Shown piece after piece: positions 10,432-19,029 of a stretch of DNA of 34,543 bases. The stretch covers positions 1 to 34,543 of the forward strand of contig JAIRZL010000033.1 of NCBI GenBank assembly GCA_031267245.1, given 5' to 3'. The stretch comes from Oscillospiraceae bacterium. GTDB taxonomy: Bacteria > Bacillota > Clostridia > Oscillospirales > Ruminococcaceae. Under the pieces are notes generated by a model, which saw only the letters and a list, made by a program, of their open reading frames with translations, had not been told where the DNA came from and did no database searches. Both the position numbers and the translations under genes were made by a program. Within the stretch, counting starts at the first letter, position 1. Every line of letters starts with the position of its first letter.

Positions 10432-10651
10432 AGGGTATTGCTGGTTAAGGTTGGTTCCGGTGCTTAATTAATGCGGGTTTAATGCCGATTTTGGCTCCAG
10501 AACGCTTGGCGTTGTGCTCTTGTGTTGTTGGCGAAGCAGAAGAGGGAGGCGTTGCAAGTGATTTGTGGTTGTTTTTGGCATTGAATATAAAAATTTATTT
10601 AACATTAGAAAGGGGGAAGATTTTGAGTCTATGACTTGAAATCGACTAAGT

Positions 10652-12412
10652 ATGGCTGAATACTTATCACCCGGGGTGTACGTGGAAGAGGTTGAAAGTG
10701 GTTCCAAGTCGATTGAAGGGGTTAGCACAAGCACAGCTGGATTCATCGGTTTGGCAACCAGAGGTAAGGTCAGAGGGACTCCGGAGTTGGTGACTAGTTT
10801 TGCTGAATACCAAAGAAAGTTTGGAGGATTTTTGAGCGAAAGTTTATATGGAGAGTATAGGTACCTTCCATATAGCGTTTACCAGTTCTTTCAAAATGGT
10901 GGTTCCAGATGTTATGTTATGCGGGTCGCTCCTCCGGATGCCAAGGCCGCTTCCAGAGAAAGTGGCAACAAGAAGTTGCTGATTTCGGCAAAAGATCCTG
11001 GATCTTGGGGAAATAATATGGTAGTTACTTTCGCCAAAAGTTCAAGGAGCAAAACGCAGATTTTAGAAGAGCAGCCCAAGGAGAATAAGTATATCTTAAA
11101 ATCTGTTGCAGGTTTCGGTGTGGGTGACACAATTGTTTTCTCTGACGGAAAAAGGTTGCTGTATAACAAGGTTGTTAAGATTGTGGGCAATGCGATCATA
11201 ACCGAAAAGGCATTTGAGCCAGGTGTTGCAGACACCAACCTTATTGCAGCAAAGACCATTTCAACTTGCGAGATTAATGTGCAGGTTGATTATGATGGAG
11301 CAGTTGAAAAGTATGAATTTGTTAACCTTAATGAGCTGTCTTCGAGCTTCATTGAAAAGCGCCTTGGAAAGAGTGGATTAGTTGCTGTTAAGTTTAATGG
11401 TGGCGGGAACAAGCCAGATGAAAAAGCGGGTGCTGTGGGTGGCATACGGTCCATTATGCAGGTGTTATTTGAAGAGGATCTTGAAAGGGCTGTGTTAACT
11501 CTTGGCGGTGGCTCGGACGGCAGCATTTCAAAGATTGATCCGTCTGTCTTTATGGGCGAAGATAAAGGACCTTCTAACCGAACAGGCCTGCAGGCATTTT
11601 TGGAGAACAATATCGTTAGCATATTGGCAATCCCGGGCATTACAGAGCCTTCTGTTGCTGTTTCGCTTGTTGCTCATTGCGCCAACATGGGCAACCGCAT
11701 GGCAATCCTGGATGCGCCGAAAGATGTTGTTCGTGTGGATGAATTGCTGCAACATCGCTCGATAATTGATTCTTCTTATGCAGCGATGTATCATCCGTGG
11801 ATCCAAACCTATGATGTGCTCGACAAGCGGCAGGTAAGCATTCCGCCTTCTGGCGCAATTGCCGGAATTTATGCCCGCTCTGATGTTCAAAGGGGTGTTC
11901 ATAAGGCACCGGCGAACGAGAATGTTAGCTGCACTGGGCTGAGTTGCTTTTATAACAAAGGCGAGCAGGACATTTTAAACCCAGCAGGTGTTAACTTGAT
12001 TCGTTCTTTCCCTGGGCAAGGGTTTAAGGTTTGGGGTGCAAGAACATGCTCTGTGGATGCAAGCTTTAAGTATATCAACGTTCGGAGATTGTTTATCTTC
12101 ATTGAAGAATCAATCAAGGTGAACACAACGTGGGCAGTGTTTGAGCCGAACAACGAGACTTTGTGGGCACAGGTTGAGCGTACTATTGCTAACTTTTTGA
12201 CGACGGTTTGGAGAGCTGGGGCTTTGGCGGGGACAACGCCGGCGGAAGCATTTTTTGTTGATGTCAGCAGGAATACCATGAGCCCGGATGATATTGCGAA
12301 TGGCAGGTTGATCTGCACTGTGGGAATAGCGCCAACAAAACCAGCGGAGTTTGTGATCTTTAGGATAACGCAAATGGTAGAAGGTGCTGGCGGAGAATCT
12401 AGCGCCGAATAA
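10652..12412 (+). CDS. Contractile sheath protein
   Basis: MAEYLSPGVYVEEVESGSKSIEGVSTSTAGFIGLATRGKV...PVYQFFQNGGSRCYVMRV-type N-term; C-term RRLFIFIEESIKVNTTWAVFEPNNETLWAQVERTIANFLTTVWRAGALAGTTPAEAFFVDV is hallmark tail-sheath sequence. Confidence 0.95.
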   Translation: MAEYLSPGVYVEEVESGSKSIEGVSTSTAGFIGLATRGKVRGTPELVTSFAEYQRKFGGFLSESLYGEYRYLPYSVYQFFQNGGSRCYVMRVAPPDAKAASRESGNKKLLISAKDPGSWGNNMVVTFAKSSRSKTQILEEQPKENKYILKSVAGFGVGDTIVFSDGKRLLYNKVVKIVGNAIITEKAFEPGVADTNLIAAKTISTCEINVQVDYDGAVEKYEFVNLNELSSSFIEKRLGKSGLVAVKFNGGGNKPDEKAGAVGGIRSIMQVLFEEDLERAVLTLGGGSDGSISKIDPSVFMGEDKGPSNRTGLQAFLENNIVSILAIPGITEPSVAVSLVAHCANMGNRMAILDAPKDVVRVDELLQHRSIIDSSYAAMYHPWIQTYDVLDKRQVSIPPSGAIAGIYARSDVQRGVHKAPANENVSCTGLSCFYNKGEQDILNPAGVNLIRSFPGQGFKVWGARTCSVDASFKYINVRRLFIFIEESIKVNTTWAVFEPNNETLWAQVERTIANFLTTVWRAGALAGTTPAEAFFVDVSRNTMSPDDIANGRLICTVGIAPTKPAEFVIFRITQMVEGAGGESSAE

Positions 12413-12470
12413 ACGCTGTTTTTTTGTTAAGATGGATGGAAGATTTTTTTGAAAAGTGAGGGATGGATTT

Positions 12471-12920
12471 ATGGGGAGTGCACAGGTACCGCCGAACAGA
12501 TCGATTAACTTCGGCCTTGAGTGGATGGGAACACAGTGGGGTTTCCAGAGGATACAGGGAATAGGAGCGAAAATTGATGTAATTGATTATCGCAATGGCA
12601 ATGATCCTACCCCTGTTGTAAAGTCGCTGGGAGGGCTAACAACGCACCCAGCGGTGATCTGCGAGCAAGGCCAGACAGATGACGTGGCGATGTATACGGC
12701 TTTACAAGAGAGAGCTGTTGCCGCTGGTGGGGCCGGTTGGGCTGTAGAGGATATTACAGTGACCGTGTATGATCTCGACGGCACTACGCCGGTTGCTGTT
12801 TTCATGCTAATTGGCGCCTGGCCGTCTGAGTGGTCCGTATCTGAACTAAATGCTATGCGTAGCGCTATACTTATAGAAACAATCTCTTTCAGATGCGCTG
12901 AGATTAAGCGCACCAGCTAA
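12471..12920 (+). CDS. Inner tube / phage tail-like protein (first copy)
   Basis: MGSAQVPPNRSINFGLEWMGTQWGFQRIQGIG..., immediately downstream of sheath, ~150 aa. Confidence 0.65.
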   Translation: MGSAQVPPNRSINFGLEWMGTQWGFQRIQGIGAKIDVIDYRNGNDPTPVVKSLGGLTTHPAVICEQGQTDDVAMYTALQERAVAAGGAGWAVEDITVTVYDLDGTTPVAVFMLIGAWPSEWSVSELNAMRSAILIETISFRCAEIKRTS

Positions 12921-12975
12921 ACGGCAGGTTGATTGAAACAGAGTCGCTTTTTTTAATAATTTTTATTATATCACA

Positions 12976-12996
12976 GGGTGAGCTTTCCACTCACCC
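12976..12996 (+). other. Intergenic stem-loop GGGTGAG-ctttcca-CTCACCC
   Basis: Perfect 7-bp stem with 7-nt loop; T-rich run lies upstream rather than downstream. Confidence 0.6.
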
Positions 12997-13007
12997 AGCG
13001 CGTCTAA

Positions 13008-13385
13008 ATGATTTGTAGGATTAACAGAATGTTTACAACGGAATATGAATTTACGCTACCCAAAGGGTATGTTGATGACTCTGGGGTTGTTCATAAGAAG
13101 GGCAAGATGAAGTTGGCAACGGCGGCGGATGAGATTTGGCCGCTTAAAGATCCGAGAGTTCAGCAGAATGCTTCTTATCTTACAGTGCTGATTCTGGCAA
13201 GGGTAATTACCAAGCTCGGGAATTTGGAGCCGGTTAATGTTTCGGTAATAGAGAAGTTGTTTACAGCAGATCTTGCTTTTTTGCAGGATATGTACCAACG
13301 AATCAACGAGGCAGAGGCGCCGAAGGTGCCGGCGGTGTGTCCAAGTTGTTCTCATAAATTTGCGGTGCCGCTAAATTTTACTTAA
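13008..13385 (+). CDS. Tail-assembly-chaperone-position protein with C-terminal CPxC motif
   Basis: 125 aa ORF between tube genes; C-term VPAVCPSCSHKFAVPLNFT. Function from position only. Confidence 0.5.
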   Translation: MICRINRMFTTEYEFTLPKGYVDDSGVVHKKGKMKLATAADEIWPLKDPRVQQNASYLTVLILARVITKLGNLEPVNVSVIEKLFTADLAFLQDMYQRINEAEAPKVPAVCPSCSHKFAVPLNFT

Positions 13386-13390
13386 ATGGG

Positions 13391-13570
13391 ATGGCTGTGT
13401 ACCCTCAAAAGGAGCTTCTTAGTGAACTGGCATTCATTGCCTATTACTTCCACTGGAGCTTTGTTGAGGTTACGCGACTTGACCATATAAGCAGGAGAAA
13501 GTGGTGCAAAGAGATTTCTAGAATAAACGACGAGGTGAGCAACAAGCCGAAGAATATCTTTGACTTGTAG
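13391..13570 (+). CDS. Small CIS-associated protein, DUF6760-like (59 aa); absent from supplied ORF track
   Basis: ATG 13391: MAVYPQKELLSELAFIAYYFHWSFVEVTRLDHISRRKWCKEISRINDEVSNKPKNIFDL*. Compact tryptophan/basic pattern recalls small proteins found beside CIS tube genes. Confidence 0.65.
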   Translation: MAVYPQKELLSELAFIAYYFHWSFVEVTRLDHISRRKWCKEISRINDEVSNKPKNIFDL

Positions 13571-13594
13571 ATGCCAACGCAGAGGTGATGATTT

Positions 13595-14074
13595 ATGATC
13601 GAGAAGCTAAAAACCGCTGTCAACAGCAAGTTGCACCCGGATGCTCGTTACGTGCCGTGCTATAACTTCCTTGTGCTGTGTGATGGAAAGCCCTTTATAT
13701 GCTATGAGATTACCGCAGTGGAAGAGAAAGTGGATACGGTAACCATTGTTGAAGGCGGGTCACCGACAGCCCATGTGGTGCGTGGGCCGGTCCGAGGTGC
13801 TGGTGGCTATTTTACATTGAGGACAGCGTTGACCGAATCGCTTGGGGCAACAATTGCGAGTGCGACTGCTGGTATGGTATATAAATTGGTTACAATAATG
13901 ACTTTTAGGGCCTCAATTCCGAGTTCTATGATTGTGTTGAATGGCTGCACGGTCCTCAAGATCGAGGTCGATGGCTTTCATGCGATGCGATCTAGCTTTC
14001 CTACTGTTAGTGTGGAGCTGGCGTATGACAGCATGTCTCCCGTGTCGGTGAGCGCTTTAGATAAATTTAGATAA
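13595..14074 (+). CDS. Second tube-like protein (T4 gp19/Pvc1/5-like)
   Basis: MIEKLKTAVNSKLHPDARYVPCYNFLVLCDGKPFICYEITAVEEK...; ~159 aa, SD agaggtgatg upstream, between small ORF and tape-measure candidate. Confidence 0.6.
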   Translation: MIEKLKTAVNSKLHPDARYVPCYNFLVLCDGKPFICYEITAVEEKVDTVTIVEGGSPTAHVVRGPVRGAGGYFTLRTALTESLGATIASATAGMVYKLVTIMTFRASIPSSMIVLNGCTVLKIEVDGFHAMRSSFPTVSVELAYDSMSPVSVSALDKFR

Positions 14075-14086
14075 TATAATTAAATC

Positions 14087-16051
14087 TTGATGGCATATTG
14101 TGTGATTCTGTGGGGGTTGCATATGGATGGCAAATGTCTATGCGATAAATATAAGTTAATAAAAAACAAAAGTTTGCCTTTGGGAATCCGTGACATATGC
14201 AAGGTGAGTGCGCTTGTTGTTTGTAGTCCGCTTGCAGACAGGTTGCAAAGGATACATGCCAAGTGTGATAGATTGGTGCCATATGTGGGCCTTGCTGTTT
14301 TGCGGTTGGGTGGGGAGGCCGCGCTGGGTGCGGACGCTCCACAGCAGATTGGCAGCAATATCATTACAAATAATATTTCGAATACAGCGAACCATTATAA
14401 CTTGCAGCTGGACCATAAGAGTGAGGAATTTATAAAAAAAAATTTCTTAACTAGCAACATTCTTAATGCGAGTAATCTTACCCTAAATAGTGTATCCAAA
14501 ACGTTTTTGATGCAGGCAGAACTGCATAATTTAACAGCCATGTCTTTGCAGAATCTTAAGTTGGTTGGCAAAGAAAAAGACATGCTCTTACATGCGTTGA
14601 AAGGTCAAGAAGGGTCTGTTGAAAAGAGCATAATCACAATGGCGCGCGAAGGTTTTGTTGAGAAGCTGGTTAAAACGGAAGTAACAAAAACAAAGGAAAC
14701 AATTAGTCTTTTAACCAGCCATTGTCAAACATTAATCCAGCAAATGGAACGGTTTTCGCTGCCCGCAAGATCAGCTCGCGGTGAGCGCTTTAATGTGCTT
14801 AACGCCGAGAATGTGGAATTGGTTACCGTGATCTTGAAAACACTTGATAGTGTTGCAGTGCGGGAAAAGATCTTGTCTGATTTGCAGGTTACTTGCAAAG
14901 ATACGGGTGCCGTGAAGTTGATCAATAATGTGAAAAGGCAAACCCGAAGTGCCGATGAGCAGATCAATTTACTAATGCATACTAATCTTCTTGAGGAGGA
15001 TACGATATATCTGCAAAAAGCGCTAGTAACAGCGGTGTTGACGGTTACTAGCCAACATATTGGCAGATTGCGGCAGGAAGTTAGGCAAACCACACAGTCA
15101 GCGAATCTGGTTAAACGTTTGCAGTTGCTTGATCATCTGGCGCCTATCTCAAAATTGCTGCCGGAAGAGTTATTCATAGATAGTTACCAGGAGAGAAGGA
15201 TCAAGGGGACAAGAAGCATCCAGAAGCATAAGCAGATAACGAGCAAAGTGATCAAAGAAGAGCAATTGAAGGAGCTAGAAGAGAGACTAGAGGTCCAGGA
15301 GAGAAGGATCAAGGGGACAAGAAGCATCCAGAAGCATAAGCAGATAACAAGCAAAGTAATCAAAGAAGAGCAACTGAAGGAGCTAGAAGAGAGGCTAGAG
15401 GTCCAAGAGAGAAAAGTCAAAGAGGCAAGAAGTATCCAGAAGCATAAACAGATAACGAGTAAAGTAATCAAAGAAGAGCAATTGAAGGAGCTAGAAGAGA
15501 GACTAGAGGTACAAGAGAGAAAAGTCAAGGGAACAAGAAGTATCCAGAAACATAAGCAGATAACTCATCAGGTAGTTGATGATATTCGCATTGTTGAAAA
15601 AACGGTTATGCATGCTGTGGAAGCTGCCAGCAGGTTAAAAAAAGATTCGAAGATGCAGGCAGGGAGGGGGATTGGGGAACAGCAAAGAGGAAAACAAGCG
15701 AATTTGTTTGGCATGTTGCTATTGAGCTATAAGAATGATGTGGTTTTTAAAGATATACAAAGCGAGGTAAAGAAAGAAGTTCGTGATTTTTATGGTGGGC
15801 AAGAGAAGGTTGCCGCGCAAACCCCCACGGTGATGAATGCGAAAGATCAACCAAATATCGTAAATCGTGAATGGCAGGTGAAAGATCCTACAAACAAGGA
15901 AACCACGAGAGATAACTTTGTTGAAAAAGATGAAGTGGAGAGATTGATTTTTACCAGCATGGCAAACAACATAGATGGTGTTGTAGACAAGGTATATGCC
16001 GAGTTAGAGGATAGGTTAAGGATGGAACAACATAGAATGGGGATGGTTTAG
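14087..16051 (+). CDS. Coiled-coil protein with tandem 36-aa repeats; tape-measure candidate
   Basis: Helical throughout. In the gene position between tube and Pvc7/gpD genes where phage-like clusters put the tape measure. Exact start uncertain (ATGs at 14087, 14090 and 14123). Confidence 0.5.
   Translation: MMAYCVILWGLHMDGKCLCDKYKLIKNKSLPLGIRDICKVSALVVCSPLADRLQRIHAKCDRLVPYVGLAVLRLGGEAALGADAPQQIGSNIITNNISNTANHYNLQLDHKSEEFIKKNFLTSNILNASNLTLNSVSKTFLMQAELHNLTAMSLQNLKLVGKEKDMLLHALKGQEGSVEKSIITMAREGFVEKLVKTEVTKTKETISLLTSHCQTLIQQMERFSLPARSARGERFNVLNAENVELVTVILKTLDSVAVREKILSDLQVTCKDTGAVKLINNVKRQTRSADEQINLLMHTNLLEEDTIYLQKALVTAVLTVTSQHIGRLRQEVRQTTQSANLVKRLQLLDHLAPISKLLPEELFIDSYQERRIKGTRSIQKHKQITSKVIKEEQLKELEERLEVQERRIKGTRSIQKHKQITSKVIKEEQLKELEERLEVQERKVKEARSIQKHKQITSKVIKEEQLKELEERLEVQERKVKGTRSIQKHKQITHQVVDDIRIVEKTVMHAVEAASRLKKDSKMQAGRGIGEQQRGKQANLFGMLLLSYKNDVVFKDIQSEVKKEVRDFYGGQEKVAAQTPTVMNAKDQPNIVNREWQVKDPTNKETTRDNFVEKDEVERLIFTSMANNIDGVVDKVYAELEDRLRMEQHRMGMV
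15191..15564 (+). repeat. 108-bp in-frame tandem repeat, 3 full copies plus partial fourth
   Basis: gagagaagg/gagagaaaa unit starts at 15191, 15299, 15407 and 15515 (period exactly 108). Encodes ERRIKGTRSIQKHKQITSKVIKEEQLKELEERLEVQ. Confidence 0.95.
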
Positions 16052-16098
16052 ACCTTTATAAGCGTTCTTTTTGAGCGGTGCTGAAAGGGGAGTTAATT

Positions 16099-16656
16099 AT
16101 GGGGTTAGAGAAGGCAAAGCTCATTGCATCTGACGGCAAAGAGTTGGAGGTTCAATTCAACCCGGATGCTTACAGCATTGAGTCAATTCGACATGTGGGA
16201 AAGCGACATGAAGGTGTTTCGGGAACGGGGAAGCGTTGGGTTGTTGTCGGTGTGTGTGAGAAATCGCGAATCTTATCATTTCAACTACATTTCTATTGTT
16301 ATGTTGATGAAGGCATTAAGAACCAGGTGATAGATAAGGTAAAATCGACAGGGTTTGCGTCAAAGTTTGCGTCAAAAGAAAAGACGGCTGCACAACGCGT
16401 TGATGAGTTGCGTGGGATAGTCGCTGCGAGTCAAGAGGCTGGTTTGACTTTCCTCTGGGGTAGTGTTGTTTTTCATGGGTATGTTCTGCGTATGTTGGAG
16501 CGTGTCATGATGTTCACATCAACTGGTGCGCCTGTGTGGGTTGTTGTGGAAGTCGAAATTGTGGAAACACCAGAGCTTGACGGAGCTGGCATTGGTGGGT
16601 CAGCTCCGAAAGAAGCTAAATCTCTTATTGGTAAGGTGCGCAGCATGTTGCCGTGA
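16099..16656 (+). CDS. Pvc7/gp53-like tube-baseplate adaptor
   Basis: MGLEKAKLIASDGKELEVQFNPDAYSIESI...: 'VQFNP..Y' motif typical of CIS Pvc7-like N-termini. SD ggggagtt upstream. Confidence 0.7.
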   Translation: MGLEKAKLIASDGKELEVQFNPDAYSIESIRHVGKRHEGVSGTGKRWVVVGVCEKSRILSFQLHFYCYVDEGIKNQVIDKVKSTGFASKFASKEKTAAQRVDELRGIVAASQEAGLTFLWGSVVFHGYVLRMLERVMMFTSTGAPVWVVVEVEIVETPELDGAGIGGSAPKEAKSLIGKVRSMLP

Positions 16657-16679
16657 TTGCCTTTTTGTAAAGGAAGGGT

Positions 16680-17792
16680 TTGGATATGGGAAGTCTTATG
16701 AGTCGCACCTCTGATTTTGATGGCCTGAGTAGCAAATATGGTGCTTTTCTTACACCAAGGGTACAAATAAAAATAGGTGGGAAAAATTTTGACAAAGAGG
16801 GAATTGTTGTGCCTCATGTGGAAATTGATCTTACATCTGGCTTCAAGGCAAACGTTGCGTGTTTTCCGGTTTTCGGATTAATAAATGAGGATGAACGTAA
16901 ATTTACGGAAACTGCGACTGATCTGTGTCCGCTGGGTGCGCCTGTGGATATAAGCGTTGGATACGGCTCAGAGTTGGAAAGGGTTTTTTTTGGGTTTGTT
17001 TATAGCGTGACTTGCAAATTGCCCAAATCTGGTGATGGCTTTGGGTCTGTGGTTGTTAGGTGCATGGATGTTAAAGGGATCATGATGAATAACCAACACT
17101 ACGCTCAGCGGGAAGATAGGAGTGTAGGTGATCTTGTGCGGGGCATTTTAGAGAAATCTCCATACAATCGCTATTATGATTCCTTGATTGTGGGGCGTAC
17201 TCCACAGGGCGAGGTGCCAATAACGCTTACCGATGAAAGTGATTATGGGTTTGTGGTTAGATCGGCAAAAAAGTTAAATTATGAATTTTTTGTTTCCCAG
17301 GACACGGTTTATTTCAGAACGGCAGAATCGCAGAATTCCAGTATGTTGACGCTTAGATCCGGCTTTGGGCTTGAGGCTGTTAATGTTGAGTTCAGCACTT
17401 GGGGTGCGGCGTCCTCAATTGAAGTGCGGAACACATCGATAGACACAGGCGAGCCGATAATTGGAACAGCAACGTCGGATGCATGCCGTTCTTCTGGTTC
17501 ATCTGCAGCGCAGGCATTGAAAGGAGCGCACAAAGTGTTCGTTGACAGCACGGCCGGTACGCCATCGGAGGCAGAGAGCATGGCAAGAGCGCTATTGGCA
17601 ACGCATGAACGGAGGTTTTGCGTGGCTACTTTTGTGTGTGTTGGGCTCCCGGAATTGGTGCCTGGCCGCTTTGTGACGGTGAAGGGAGTTTCCTCTGATA
17701 TTGATGCGCGCTATTATGTGGTGGATGTTGCGCATGTGATCGCGACGCACAAATTTGTTACCACGTTGACTGCAAGGCGGTGTAGCTTATGA
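16680..17792 (+). CDS. Phage late-control gpD / VgrG-N-like spike hub protein
   Basis: 370 aa; SVGDLVRGILEKSPYNRYYDSLIVGRTPQGEVPITLTDESDYGFVVRSAKKLNYEFFVSQDTVYFRTA is gpD-like. Precedes gpV-like gene. Confidence 0.8.
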   Translation: MDMGSLMSRTSDFDGLSSKYGAFLTPRVQIKIGGKNFDKEGIVVPHVEIDLTSGFKANVACFPVFGLINEDERKFTETATDLCPLGAPVDISVGYGSELERVFFGFVYSVTCKLPKSGDGFGSVVVRCMDVKGIMMNNQHYAQREDRSVGDLVRGILEKSPYNRYYDSLIVGRTPQGEVPITLTDESDYGFVVRSAKKLNYEFFVSQDTVYFRTAESQNSSMLTLRSGFGLEAVNVEFSTWGAASSIEVRNTSIDTGEPIIGTATSDACRSSGSSAAQALKGAHKVFVDSTAGTPSEAESMARALLATHERRFCVATFVCVGLPELVPGRFVTVKGVSSDIDARYYVVDVAHVIATHKFVTTLTARRCSL

Positions 17793-18574
17793 GCATTATA
17801 GGTACATTTGCGGAGATCGCGAGTAAGTCTCAGCGCAAGAATGAAATTGGAAATACGCTGATTCATTGCCCTACTTTGGCGGTGGTGTTGGAAATTGGTA
17901 AGGGTGAAAATTGTGGGAAGGTTCGTGTTCGGTTTGTAAACTGGGGCAAGGATAATTCTTACTGGGTTCGGGTGCTAACTCGCTATGCCGGGAAAGGTTG
18001 GGGCTTATTCTGGCTACCGGAAATTGATGATTTGGTGCTGGTTGAGTTTGTTGATGGGGATGTTGACAATGCATATGTTGTTGGTAGTGTGTTTAGAGAT
18101 GACGCAAACCTGCCAACCGAACATGCGAACGAAGACAACGACCAGAAAGTTTTGGTGACTAAAGGCAACAACAAAATCCTTATTATAGACGCACAAGATA
18201 AGCAGTCTTTTGAAGTGCAAACAGCAAATGGGCTTTGCTTTCGTATGAATGACGAAAAAAGCGAAATTTCGTGTGGCGACAAAGAAAATAAGAATTTTCT
18301 TTGTTTTAACACAAAAAATGGAACCTGTAATATCAACGTGGAAGACAAGATGAATGTAAAGGTTGGAGATGTGGAGGTAACCCTTGATGGTAAAAATGGC
18401 AAAATTACAATAAACTGCACTGATGTGTCTGTGAAAGCAGACCAAAGCATAACCAAAGAAACAAACAGTTATAAGCTTAAAAGCAGCAATGTGAACATCA
18501 AAGCGTCTGGTGCGCTTAGCGCTTCTTCTGATGGTGCTGCTACCATTAAAGGTCAAGTTGTAAAGGTGAATTGA
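17789..18574 (+). CDS. Baseplate spike protein, gpV/VgrG gp5-OB-like with repetitive beta C-terminus
   Basis: GKGENCGKVRVRFVNWGKDNSYWVRVLTRYAGKGWGLFWLPEIDDLVLVEFVDGDVDNAYVVGSVF OB-fold hallmark; C-term VSVKADQSITKETNSYKLKSSNVNIKASGALSASSDGAATIKGQVVKVN. Confidence 0.88.
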   Translation: MSIIGTFAEIASKSQRKNEIGNTLIHCPTLAVVLEIGKGENCGKVRVRFVNWGKDNSYWVRVLTRYAGKGWGLFWLPEIDDLVLVEFVDGDVDNAYVVGSVFRDDANLPTEHANEDNDQKVLVTKGNNKILIIDAQDKQSFEVQTANGLCFRMNDEKSEISCGDKENKNFLCFNTKNGTCNINVEDKMNVKVGDVEVTLDGKNGKITINCTDVSVKADQSITKETNSYKLKSSNVNIKASGALSASSDGAATIKGQVVKVN

Positions 18575-18585
18575 GGTGAGGTTGG

Positions 18586-19029
18586 TTGGGGCCTGAGTTG
18601 CTGGAAGATGAAAAAAGTTTTTTGGGTTGTGGAATGAAGTTCCCGCCCGCGGTGGATTCGCGCACCGGGAGATTTGAATTGAGTGATGCGGATGATAAGG
18701 TTAAGGAGTCGATTTCTCTGATTCTTAACACTTATAAGGGCGAACGGCTTATGCTGCCATTGTTTGGCAGCGAATTGCACAATTATGTGTTTGCAAGCAC
18801 CGATTCAACTACCCGTAATTTGATGGCACATTCAATTAAAAAATCGATTACATGGCACGAAAAGAGGATAACAGACCTAGATGTTTCGGTGACGGTGGAT
18901 GCGCAAAAATCAGAATGCTTGAACATTAATATTAATTATGTGGTTACTCAGAGCAATCTGCAGGGCAATATGGTATTCCCGTTTTATATTCAAGAAGGGA
19001 TGAAGGAGAATGCCGATGAAGATAAATGA
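18586..19029 (+). CDS. gp25/gpW-like baseplate wedge protein
   Basis: GCGMKFPPAVDSRTGRFELSDADDKVKESISLILNTYKGERLMLPLFGSELHNYVFA matches the gpW/gp25 pattern. Confidence 0.85.
   Translation: MGPELLEDEKSFLGCGMKFPPAVDSRTGRFELSDADDKVKESISLILNTYKGERLMLPLFGSELHNYVFASTDSTTRNLMAHSIKKSITWHEKRITDLDVSVTVDAQKSECLNININYVVTQSNLQGNMVFPFYIQEGMKENADEDK

Noticed and set aside
12395-12430. Terminator-like AGCG...CGCT followed by T-run after the sheath gene
   Set aside because: Only a 4-bp stem overlapping the stop codon; too weak to call.
13370-13400. Possible programmed frameshift joining the 13008 ORF to the 13391 ORF (phage chaperone-like)
   Set aside because: No clear slippery heptamer at the junction, and the second ORF has its own ATG.
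15184-15528. 114-aa minus-strand repetitive ORF, and the possibility that the repeat is a CRISPR
   Set aside because: Units are contiguous 108-bp in-frame coding repeats with no spacers; the minus ORF is antisense to them.
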